Below, one piece after another: positions 8,996 through 14,234 of a DNA stretch of 14,869 nt (its first letter is position 1; each line of letters begins with the position of its first letter). This DNA is from DASRQK01 sp964401685. Lineage in GTDB: Bacteria > Bacteroidota > Bacteroidia > Sphingobacteriales > Sphingobacteriaceae. Position numbers and translations under genes: made by a program. Below the pieces are notes generated by a model. The model searched no databases. It had not been told where the DNA came from and saw only the letters and a program-made list of their open reading frames with translations. The stretch is from contig CAYNZH010000043.1 of the NCBI GenBank assembly GCA_964401685.1, forward strand, positions 1-14,869. The letters run 5' to 3'.

Positions 8996-9548
8996 TCAAT
9001 TTATATCTGTATCTTCTTCAATAGCTTTTCTAAACAACTCAAAAGCTTGGACCCTAAGCTCCGAATATCTTAACAGTATCTTATTGCGTTGAATTAGTTC
9101 TGAAGGTAAATCCCGAATTTGGTTTATTCTATTAATAATCTCAATATTTTCCTCCCATATTGGAAATGAGTCCAATCCCGACCGTTCTCCAACCCGAAAA
9201 GAATCGATTTCCGTTTACTTTATGAGCTTTCAAGATATCGCCTTGTTTCCATTGAACGATCCCTGTTATAATCCCGATATATATCAGCGGAATCAAATAC
9301 CCAGGCAGTTTGTCGACCGTCTTTTCTGAAAACATAAATAATCCTCCAAAAAGGACGATCGACGCTAAAATTGCGATTACTAAAGAAATTCGGCCTTCTT
9401 TAGGTCGGTCTAACGCGTTAAAATTTTCACTAATCATATATCCAGCAGCTAATGGCCCACCAATAAACGTCGCTCCCGTGATCGCTCTCGACGAGTATAA
9501 TTTGATCTGCGCTGTGGCATTTTCTCTTTGACTATCTGATTCAGTCAT
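8996..9548 (-). pseudogene. Frameshifted small membrane protein gene, family unknown
   Basis: The 5' part (ATG 9548 to stop 9141, 135 residues) reads MTESDSQRENATAQIKLYSS followed by RAITGATFIGGPLAAGYM and at least two further hydrophobic segments (about 55-72 and 84-99), then stops at GLISNMGGKY. In another frame, reading continues without a stop from about 9212 to the TGA at 8996-8998, giving FPIWEENIEIINRINQIRD and ending FRKAIEEDTDIN. This tail looks like real coding sequence (helical, charged) but has no good start of its own. A one-base change or internal deletion near 9155-9165 would join the two. From memory the tail recalls C-terminal ends of some Bacteroidota membrane proteins annotated as rhomboid-like; I cannot confirm this. 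The longer 5' extension to 9638 runs into repeat C, so ATG 9548 is preferred, though the start is uncertain. Confidence 0.55.
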
Positions 9549-9590
9549 TTTTGTGCTTGTAAACAACGGTAATTTACTAATTTTGATTAT

Positions 9591-9620
9591 CCTTGTCGCA
9601 AAGAAAACAATTATTTTTCG
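9591..9620 (-). repeat. 30-bp box shared with 11568-11597, copy 1
   Basis: Matches 11568-11597 at 28 of 30 positions and directly abuts repeat C. On the minus strand both copies can be read as RKIIVFFATR in one frame, and the two differences are synonymous in that frame. So it may be the old N terminus of a membrane gene rather than a regulatory site. At this copy an ATG (9626) would allow MLRKIIVFFATR; the other copy has no start codon. Confidence 0.6.
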
Positions 9621-9624
9621 CAAC

Positions 9625-9840
9625 ATGTGCTTACACACTTGATTTTTATTGCGGATTTTGCGGATTTTCTTTAATATTGATTTTCAACCATTTACGACAA
9701 AACATTGTACAACCCTCGGTGTAAACGGCTGAAAGAAAGCCTCATACCCCATCATTGTACAATGATTTCACACGGACACCTCATTATAAGACACTTATAG
9801 AAGCCATTTTTTAGCCCAAAAAAACAAGACAAAAATTCCG
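9625..9840 (+). repeat. Palindromic intergenic repeat, copy C
   Basis: Complete copy with a left arm unlike A/B, beginning TGTGCTTACACAC (9626-9638) and containing the doubled GCGGATTTT. Then TTGATTTTCAA (9677-9687), box 1 ATTGTACAAC (9704-9713), box 2 ATTGTACAAT (9754-9763, inside ATCATTGTACAATGAT) and AGCCC with an A run (9813 on). Box spacing 50 bp and box 2 to AGCCC 59 bp, as in A and B. Copy D shares this left arm closely. Confidence 0.85.
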
Positions 9841-9869
9841 GCCGGCAAAAATCCTATATGCCATAAACA

Positions 9870-9901
9870 CTTGCAAAAGTGTATCTAAATGAATACATTT
9901 G
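9870..9901 (+). promoter_or_regulatory. Promoter and probable operator of the toxin-antitoxin pair
   Basis: TACATTTG at 9894-9901 matches the Bacteroidota -7 box TAnnTTTG exactly, with CTTG at 9870-9873 placed 20 bases upstream as a possible -33 element. Overlapping it is an inverted repeat TGTAT-N8-ATACA (9880-9897), a good candidate site for autorepression by the HTH antitoxin. Transcription would begin a few bases after 9901, at or just past the toxin's GTG. Confidence 0.6.
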
Positions 9902-9904
9902 TAC

Positions 9905-10210
9905 GTGTATTTTATTATAAAAACAATCGAATTCGACAAATGGCTCAAGAAGTTGAGAGACAAAACCGCTATTTCGAAAATATTATTTCGACTTCAGCGC
10001 GTTGAATCCGGAAATTTGGGGGATATAAAATCTGTAAGTTATGGATTAACTGAAATGAGGATTCCTCATGGAAAGGGCTACAGAATTTACTACAAAATAG
10101 TCGGAAAACAAGTAGTTTTATTATTAATCGGTGGTGACAAAAGTACGCAAGAAAAGGACATAGAAAAAGCCAAGAAAATTTGGGATAATTATCAAAAACA
10201 GGAATTATGA
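9905..10210 (+). CDS. RelE/HigB-type toxin of a type II toxin-antitoxin system
   Basis: Predicted ribosome-dependent mRNA interferase or related toxin of the 'addiction module killer' group (RelE/ParE superfamily, HigB-like). About 101 residues: MYFIIKTIEFDKWLKKLRD at the N terminus, a central FRLQRVESGNLGDIKSV, the strand-rich EMRIPHGKGYRIYYKI, and LLLIGGDKSTQEKDIEKAKKIW at the end. The arginines and lysine of RIPHGKGYRIYY are typical of the active surface. No ATG is available in frame. GTG 9905 gives the usual N terminus for the group, and a TTG at 9899 is the alternative. The stop overlaps the antitoxin start by four bases (ATGA), implying coupled translation. It is on the plus strand, opposite to its neighbours, in a unit bounded by repeats C and D. 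Confidence 0.85.
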   Translation: MYFIIKTIEFDKWLKKLRDKTAISKILFRLQRVESGNLGDIKSVSYGLTEMRIPHGKGYRIYYKIVGKQVVLLLIGGDKSTQEKDIEKAKKIWDNYQKQEL

Positions 10211-10488
10211 AAGTGAGTAAATTTGACATAGCGGAGTATTTGGATGATGAAGAAATGATTAGTGAATATCTGAATACCGTATTAGAAGAAGGTGACTCTA
10301 AAGACATTCAAGTGGCACTAGGACACATAGCCAAAGCAATTGGTATGTCGAAAATTGCAGAACAAACTGGCATGAGTAGACCAAGTTTATATAAAGCCTT
10401 AGCTGAAAATGCAAAACCACAGTTTGACACAATTTTAAAAGTTTTAAGAGCCATTGGAGGGAATTTGAATATGAAACCTTCCATTTAA
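10207..10488 (+). CDS. HigA-like HTH antitoxin (addiction module antidote)
   Basis: Antitoxin that binds the toxin and represses the shared promoter. 93 residues: an N-terminal segment typical of the group (SKFDIAEYLDDEEMISEYLN, about 4-23), then a helix-turn-helix of the XRE type in the second half (HIAKAIGMSKIAEQTGMSRP through LYKALAENAKPQFDTILKVL, about 40-83), ending in RAIGGNLNMKPSI. Toxin-first order is usual for this family. ATG 10207 overlaps the toxin stop. The inverted repeat upstream of the toxin (9880-9897) is the likely operator. Both genes appear intact. Confidence 0.88.
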   Translation: MKVSKFDIAEYLDDEEMISEYLNTVLEEGDSKDIQVALGHIAKAIGMSKIAEQTGMSRPSLYKALAENAKPQFDTILKVLRAIGGNLNMKPSI

Positions 10489-10576
10489 TTAGCTACTTAC
10501 TCCCTCTCCACCATGGATAGCATTGATGATGAGGGAGCATGGAGATAATGTTCGCAAGCGAGCTTCGCAGTCGGCG
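10489..10576. other. Gap after the antitoxin, with an inverted repeat
   Basis: No gene seen. CTCCCTC (10500-10506) and GAGGGAG (10531-10537) are inverted copies, but the loop is long and no T run follows, so a rho-independent terminator is doubtful. A second short dyad, AAGCGAGCTT, lies within 10554-10567, just before repeat D. Confidence 0.35.
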
Positions 10577-10662
10577 ATGTGCTTACACACTTGATTTTTT
10601 TTTGCGGATTTTGCGGATTTTCTTTAATATTGACAATCAATCATTTAAGACAAAACATTGTA
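10577..10662 (+). repeat. Palindromic intergenic repeat, copy D, left half only
   Basis: Closely follows copy C from TGTGCTTACACAC through GCGGATTTTGCGGATTTTC, then TGACAATCAA (10631-10640) and ACAAAAC, and breaks off inside box 1 after ATTGTA (10657-10662). Distance from TGA to box 1 is 26 bp, as in C, E, F, G and H. Everything to the right of the middle of the palindrome is missing and replaced by unrelated sequence. Confidence 0.8.
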
Positions 10663-10947
10663 TGGGCAGCGGTTTTTCATCAGCAGCTTACTCGTTCTCA
10701 GATTAGATGTTCCGTTGGAGGACGGCAGGGTGAAGCTTCGCAAACCCCTGTATTGCTTTCCGTTGCGCCCCAAGGAAGTTTTGCACACGCTCTGTCCCGC
10801 ATCCAGATTTCCCAAAAGTTGCCTATCTTTACGATGCGCCCGGCCGCAAGGTTATCACTGCTCTCGAATTATATTTTGAAATCTGTGCTGGAATCACCGA
10901 AGTGGCTGTTCGATCCCGTGTTCGAAACGATGGAATATTGGAGGTAA
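10663..10947. other. GC-richer stretch of unknown origin between repeats D and E
   Basis: About 285 bases that differ in look from the AT-rich surroundings. On the plus strand a frame without start codon is open from about 10733 and runs through LYDAPGRKVITALELYF into repeat E. Other frames are also partly open, and none resembles a family I can name. It begins exactly where copy D is broken, so it may be an inserted fragment or the decayed body of a former gene unit. No RNA gene was recognised. Confidence 0.4.
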
Positions 10948-11163
10948 TGTGTTTTTACACTTTTTATTTCACAGATTTCGCGCATTCTCTTTCCTATTGA
11001 ATATCAGGATTCTACACCAAAACATTGTACAATGATTGAATGGAGACGCTGTCATCCAGCCCCTTGCACCAACATTGTACAACGTTTCAACACAATCAAC
11101 AGATTATCAAACACTTTCAATTAGCGCGTTTTAGCCAAAAAAAAATCAAAAAAACACACACCC
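10948..11163 (+). repeat. Palindromic intergenic repeat, copy E
   Basis: The clearest fold-back copy. Outer arms TGTGTTTTT (10948-10956) and AAAAACACA (11150-11158), middle arms TTGAATATCAG (10997-11007) and CAGATTATCAA (11100-11110), and boxes ATTGTACAAT (11024-11033) and ATTGTACAAC (11074-11083) are all symmetric about about 11053.5. The gap between middle arm and box is 16 bases on both sides. A small central hairpin GCTG...CAGC sits at 11048-11060. AGCC with its A run starts at 11133, 59 bp after box 2. Confidence 0.88.
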
Positions 11164-11164
11164 A

Positions 11165-11237
11165 CATTTACCAGTCCAACCCAAACGAGTATTCTTTAAA
11201 ACTCTTTTCCATCAAGTTCTGATTTTTCGTATCGTCC
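11165..11237 (-). pseudogene. Deleted stub of a DUF4260 gene
   Basis: Bases 11165-11196 match the 3' end of the intact DUF4260 gene (8602-8633) at 30 of 32 positions, giving the terminal peptide LKNTRLGWTGK. Bases 11204-11237 match the start codon region and the bases upstream of it (compare 8943-8975), including TTGATGGA and ATCGTCC. The roughly 300 bases between are gone, so a former complete gene has lost its middle. Its position immediately right of repeat E mirrors that of the intact gene right of repeat B. Confidence 0.75.
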
Positions 11238-11514
11238 AAAATAATGCGATCAAATATATCATCGACGCCAGGACGAAGAGAAAATTCGTGAAAGGCTGGA
11301 ACTCAATAGACTGATTTCGAGAGTACTCGGAAAATATAGTTATCCCTAGAGCGATCAATAACATCGTGACCGACAAAAATGAAATGGCCATTATTTTTGG
11401 ATTATTGCGGAACCAAAGCATTAACACTGCTGGAATTGCAATACAAACGACCAGCCCGTAATTACAGTCGCGGCAATCAGGCTGAGATTGTACAACACCG
11501 CATACAATCGCCAA
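11212..11514 (-). CDS. Hypothetical small membrane protein
   Basis: About 100 residues with three likely membrane segments (about 20-35, 42-61, 77-94), a cysteine pair in the first part (PDCRDC), and a basic end, WTIRKIRT. No family was recognised. The only start codon is TTG at 11514, a weak choice; the frame stays open without a start up to about 11613, so the gene may have lost its 5' end. The final codons run into the bases shared with the DUF4260 upstream region, and the TGA overlaps the ATG of the DUF4260 stub. It occupies the same place between repeats as the frameshifted membrane gene in the B-C unit. Confidence 0.45.
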   Translation of the reverse strand: MAIVCGVVQSQPDCRDCNYGLVVCIAIPAVLMLWFRNNPKIMAISFLSVTMLLIALGITIFSEYSRNQSIEFQPFTNFLFVLASMIYLIALFWTIRKIRT

Positions 11515-11567
11515 AGTATAGAAGTGGAAAACCTCATAATTAGGATATTTAGTTAGTAATTGACTTG

Positions 11568-11597
11568 CCTTGTTGCAAAGAAAACGATTATTTTTCG
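11568..11597 (-). repeat. 30-bp box shared with 9591-9620, copy 2
   Basis: 28 of 30 positions match the box that abuts repeat C. Here it stands upstream of the small membrane gene and just left of a fic fragment. In the frame of the other copy it reads RKIIVFFATR and then meets a stop soon after, so if it was coding it is now a remnant. Confidence 0.6.
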
Positions 11598-11610
11598 GAA
11601 TAACAAGGTT

Positions 11611-11638
11611 GCATCATCTGCACGACACCATCCACATG
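11611..11638 (-). pseudogene. 28-bp fragment of a fic gene
   Basis: Identical at 27 of 28 positions to 12704-12731 inside the intact fic gene, same strand. It encodes HVDGVVQMM, and the single difference is a silent GTT/GTC change. It lies ten bases left of a flank (AGTTTGGGAGGGGG, from 11649) that is also found upstream of the intact fic gene at 13108. This points to a lost second fic unit. Confidence 0.65.
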
Positions 11639-11660
11639 TCAAAGCCCAAGTTTGGGAGGG

Positions 11661-11877
11661 GGTGTGTTTTTACACTTTTTTTTAACAGATTTCCCACATT
11701 CTCTTTCCTATTGAAAATCAGGCTAATACGCCCAAACATTGTACTATGATTGAATGGAGAGGCTGTCATCCAGCCATTTGCACCATCATTGTACAATGTT
11801 TCAGCACAACTAGCTGATTATCAACAACATTCAATTAGCACATTTTAGCACAAAAATAAAGAACAAAAACACAAACC
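11661..11877 (+). repeat. Palindromic intergenic repeat, copy F
   Basis: Complete copy of the E type. Outer arm GGTGTGTTTTTAC (11661-11673) and right end ACAAAAACACAAACC (11863-11877). Box 1 ATTGTACTAT (11738-11747) and box 2 ATTGTACAAT (11788-11797), 50 bp apart. AAACATTGTAC at box 1 is the perfect inverted partner of GTACAATGTTT at box 2. A central hairpin GGCTG-TCATC-CAGCC lies at 11761-11775. The AGC of the right motif starts at 11847, 59 bp after box 2. Nothing else was seen in the remaining gap 11515-11909 beyond the shared box and fic fragment listed separately. Confidence 0.87.
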
Positions 11878-11909
11878 AACATTCATGATTGGACTAAAAA
11901 AGACCATCT

Positions 11910-13010
11910 CTACACATTCAGCGAATAACTGGTGCTTCGTCCTCCTGCGGGATCTTTGGTCAAGATACCTTTAGCGACCAGATCCAGTATATCCCTAGTG
12001 GCCGTATCTTGTGAGCATTTAGCCATTTTTGCCCACTTTGAAGATGTAAGTTTTCCTTCAAATCCATCCATTAGTCTGTTTAGCATCCGCCGTTGGCGGT
12101 CATTGAAGGTCTTTGATACCGGCATCGTCCCTAGATTGGCTTTACGCATGACCGATTCCAGTACATGATCAGATGCATCAATTGCCCGTGACAGACACCC
12201 CAGGAACCAGTCCAGCCAGCCTGTGATATCCAAATCACCGGATTGTGTTTTCTCCAGGATAGAATAGTATTGTTTCCGGTCAAGCCGGATTTGGGCAGAC
12301 ATACTATAAAAACGTTGTGGACTTCCGTCGGCCCTAGCCAATTGCATATCTGCAATAGCCCTTGAAATGCGCCCATTGCCATCTTCAAACGGGTGAATGG
12401 TAACGAACCAAAAATGGGCTATTGCCGCTTTCAATATAGGATCTATCGGAGTTTCGTCATTAAACCAATGTAAAAAACGCTTCATTTCCGCAGGCAAACG
12501 GTCCGAATCGGGTGCTTGAAAATGCACTTTCTCCCTTCCCTTCGGCCCGGAGACGACCTGCATGGGATCATTTTTGGTATTTTTTCTCCAGTCGGCAACA
12601 ACAATTGGATACATGCCACTCCGTCCGGTAGGGAAAAGTGCGCCATGCCAATCAAACAAACGCATTTCTGTCAACGGATCCCCATACTGTTGCGTAGCAT
12701 CCAGCATCATCTGCACAACACCATCCACATGCCTGTCCGAAGGAATCAGACCCGGGATATCCATTCCAAGCCGACGGGCAATGGACGACCGTACCTCAGC
12801 CATATCCAATATCTCCCCTTCGATTTCACTGGATTTGACCACATCATAAGTGAGAATCTGTAACAAAGCCTCAGACCGCAGTTCAAATCCCAAGTGTTCC
12901 ATATAGCCTAGCAGCTTTCCCTGCTTGAACCGGACTTCCGCTAATCGTGGAGATATCTCCTCCATATCCCACACGAAATCGGGCCATTGTCTTATCTGAT
13001 GTATATACAT
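11910..13010 (-). CDS. Fic-family AMP-transferase (DUF4172 type) with inhibitory motif and winged-helix end
   Basis: Transfers AMP from ATP to hydroxyl side chains of target proteins. Domains in 366 residues: DUF4172-type N terminus starting MYIHQIRQWPDFVW (1-90), the Fic core with the complete catalytic motif HPFEDGNGRISR (206-217), and a C-terminal winged helix (about 300-366, SSKWAKMAKCSQDTATRDIL). S60-x3-E64-G65 matches the inhibitory helix motif (S/T)xxxE(G/N), so this is a self-inhibited Fic with the brake in the N-terminal part. ATG 13010 is preferred to one 21 codons upstream because MYIHQ is the usual start and the extension lies in the repeated operator region. The gene looks intact. 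It sits between repeats F and the mini-copy/G. Function as toxin or regulator is open; the C-terminal DNA-binding fold suggests autoregulation. Confidence 0.9.
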   Translation of the reverse strand: MYIHQIRQWPDFVWDMEEISPRLAEVRFKQGKLLGYMEHLGFELRSEALLQILTYDVVKSSEIEGEILDMAEVRSSIARRLGMDIPGLIPSDRHVDGVVQMMLDATQQYGDPLTEMRLFDWHGALFPTGRSGMYPIVVADWRKNTKNDPMQVVSGPKGREKVHFQAPDSDRLPAEMKRFLHWFNDETPIDPILKAAIAHFWFVTIHPFEDGNGRISRAIADMQLARADGSPQRFYSMSAQIRLDRKQYYSILEKTQSGDLDITGWLDWFLGCLSRAIDASDHVLESVMRKANLGTMPVSKTFNDRQRRMLNRLMDGFEGKLTSSKWAKMAKCSQDTATRDILDLVAKGILTKDPAGGRSTSYSLNV

Positions 13011-13109
13011 TCTCCGCAAATTATGCGGTAAATATATACAGTAATCTCCGCAAATACAAATTATTCTCCGCAAATTATGCGTACTTTAGTGGGCTTAATC
13101 TCCGCAGAG
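13011..13109 (-). promoter_or_regulatory. Fic upstream region with four iterated operator-like motifs
   Basis: On the plus strand TCTCCGCAAATTATGCG occurs identically at 13011-13027 and 13065-13081. Shorter copies TCTCCGCAAAT and TCTCCGCAGAG are at 13045 and 13099. Starts are spaced 34, 20 and 34 bp. The first copy contains the dyad CCGCA-N5-TGCGG and abuts the fic start codon. These are good candidate binding sites for the Fic protein's own winged helix or another repressor. Confidence 0.7.
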
Positions 13110-13120
13110 TTTGGGAGGGG

Positions 13121-13164
13121 GCGTGTTTAAACGATTTCGCAGCCAAAAAAAAGCACAAAAACAA
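13121..13164 (+). repeat. Internally deleted mini-copy of the intergenic repeat
   Basis: GCGTGTTTAA, preceded by the AGTTTGGGAGGGGG flank also seen left of copy F, is joined directly to ACGATTTCGCAGCC with its A run and CACAAAAACAAG, the right end of the G/H type. About 170 bases including both palindrome boxes are missing. Confidence 0.7.
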
Positions 13165-13176
13165 GCATACCCAAGA

Positions 13177-13389
13177 GGTGTGTTTTCAGACTTTTTTTTT
13201 AACAGATTTCACACTTTCCCCTTCCTACTGAATATCAGACACATATGCCCAAACATTGTACTATGATTGAATGGAGAGGCTGTCGGCCAGCCCTTTGCCC
13301 CAACATTGTACAATGTTCAAGCACAATCAACTGATTATCAGACAATTTCAATTAACGATTTTGCAGCCAAAAAAAAGTACATAAACAAG
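13177..13389 (+). repeat. Palindromic intergenic repeat, copy G
   Basis: Complete copy: GGTGTGTTTTCAGAC left arm, box 1 ATTGTACTAT (13255-13264), hairpin GGCTG-TCGGC-CAGCC (13277-13291), box 2 ATTGTACAAT (13305-13314), palindrome CTGATTATCAG (13331-13341), and AGCC with its A run at 13365 (60 bp after box 2). It is in tandem with H: repeat starts are 224 bp apart and the connector (CCAAGA before GGTGTG) also precedes G. Confidence 0.87.
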
Positions 13390-13400
13390 GCTGACCAAGA

Positions 13401-13611
13401 GGTGTGTTTTCAGACTTTTTTTTTAACAGATTTCACACTTTACCCTTACTGCTGAATATCAGGAACATACGCGAAGACATTGTACAACGATTGAATAGAG
13501 ACGCTGACGGCCAGCCCTTTGCACCATCATTGTACAATGTTTCACCACAATCAACTGATTATCAGACAATTTCAATTAACGAATTCGCAGCCAAAAAAAA
13601 AAACAAAAACT
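13401..13611 (+). repeat. Palindromic intergenic repeat, copy H
   Basis: Complete copy in tandem with G. Middle arms CTGAATATCAG (13452-13462) and CTGATTATCAG (13555-13565) are centred on 13508.5, the same centre as boxes ATTGTACAAC (13479-13488) and ATTGTACAAT (13529-13538). Central hairpin loop differs from E/F (ACGGC) while GCTG/CAGC is kept. No gene is carried between G and H or between the mini-copy and G. Its right end lies 16 bases before the stop of the acetyltransferase gene. Confidence 0.87.
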
Positions 13612-13626
13612 ACAACGAGAGAAAAG

Positions 13627-14229
13627 TTATTTTAATAAACGTGCGGGATTACCCACGACTGTAGCCCCGTCTGGAACGTCGCGGATCACAACCGCTCCGG
13701 CGCCTACAGTGCACCAGCGGCCGATACGAATGCCAGGAATGACTGAGGCTCCGATGCCGATGTGCGTGCCTTCGCCGACATGGACGGAGCCCGCTAGCGC
13801 CGAGCCCGGGGAAATGTGGACATAGTCCTCGAGTTCGCAGTCGTGGTCCACAGAGGCCATCGTGTTGATAATGCAGTGGCGGCCCACACGAACCGAGGGA
13901 TTGATCACCGCTCCGGCCATGACCACTGTTCCTTCGCCAAGATCCGCAGCCGGCGAAATGACCGAATGCGGGTGGACCAAAATCTCAAAATACTTTCCAG
14001 CGAGTTCGGGCGACTCGGCAATCCGCCTCCGGATCTGGTTGTTGCCGATGGAGATGACAAACGTGTTGCCCGCATAGTCTTCAGCAGGCATCGACTGAGT
14101 GACCGGATGACCCAACAGCGCAGTGATCGCAGGATTGGCGTCGACGAGGCCGCCGATCACGTGACCGTTCATTTCTGCAATCTCCAAAAGGACTTTTGCG
14201 TGTCCACTTGCTCCGTATAAATATAACAT
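13627..14229 (-). CDS. PglD/NeuD-family sugar O- or N-acetyltransferase
   Basis: Cytoplasmic acetyl-CoA-dependent transferase acting on nucleotide- or lipid-linked sugars for surface glycan. 200 residues: a small Rossmann-like N-terminal domain with LYGASGHAKVLLEIAE (4-19) that binds the sugar nucleotide, then a left-handed beta-helix of hexapeptide repeats (about 88-195). The catalytic base is likely His129 in SVDHDCEL, and the C terminus has the family ending VVGNPARLL. Start ATG 14229 lies five bases after the stop of the sugar transferase, so both form one operon. In Pgl-type clusters an aminotransferase often follows; here the gene is instead followed directly by repeat H. Whether the acceptor is a UDP-4-amino sugar (PglD) or sialic acid (NeuD) is not decided. 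Confidence 0.88.
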   Translation of the reverse strand: MLYLYGASGHAKVLLEIAEMNGHVIGGLVDANPAITALLGHPVTQSMPAEDYAGNTFVISIGNNQIRRRIAESPELAGKYFEILVHPHSVISPAADLGEGTVVMAGAVINPSVRVGRHCIINTMASVDHDCELEDYVHISPGSALAGSVHVGEGTHIGIGASVIPGIRIGRWCTVGAGAVVIRDVPDGATVVGNPARLLK

Positions 14230-14234
14230 ATTAC

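Noticed and set aside
10500..10537. Rho-independent terminator after the toxin-antitoxin pair
   Set aside because: The 7-bp stem has a 24-base loop and no following T run.
11910..13073. Longer Fic start 21 codons upstream of 13010
   Set aside because: The extra residues lie in the iterated operator motifs, while MYIHQIRQWP is the normal N terminus of this family.
525..13611. Repeats as integron attC sites
   Set aside because: The fold-back layout is similar, but I could not find the GTTRRRY/RYYYAAC core pair, the element is longer than usual, gene directions are mixed and no integrase is visible.
13011..13611. CRISPR array
   Set aside because: Repeats are about 200 bp or irregular short operators, without uniform short repeats and spacers and without cas genes.
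13404..13664. Open frames across repeats G and H that share a peptide pattern (QPFAPxLYNV...DYQTISIN)
   Set aside because: The shared peptide follows from DNA similarity and constant spacing; copies A-C have different peptides or stops in the matching frame and no start is conserved.
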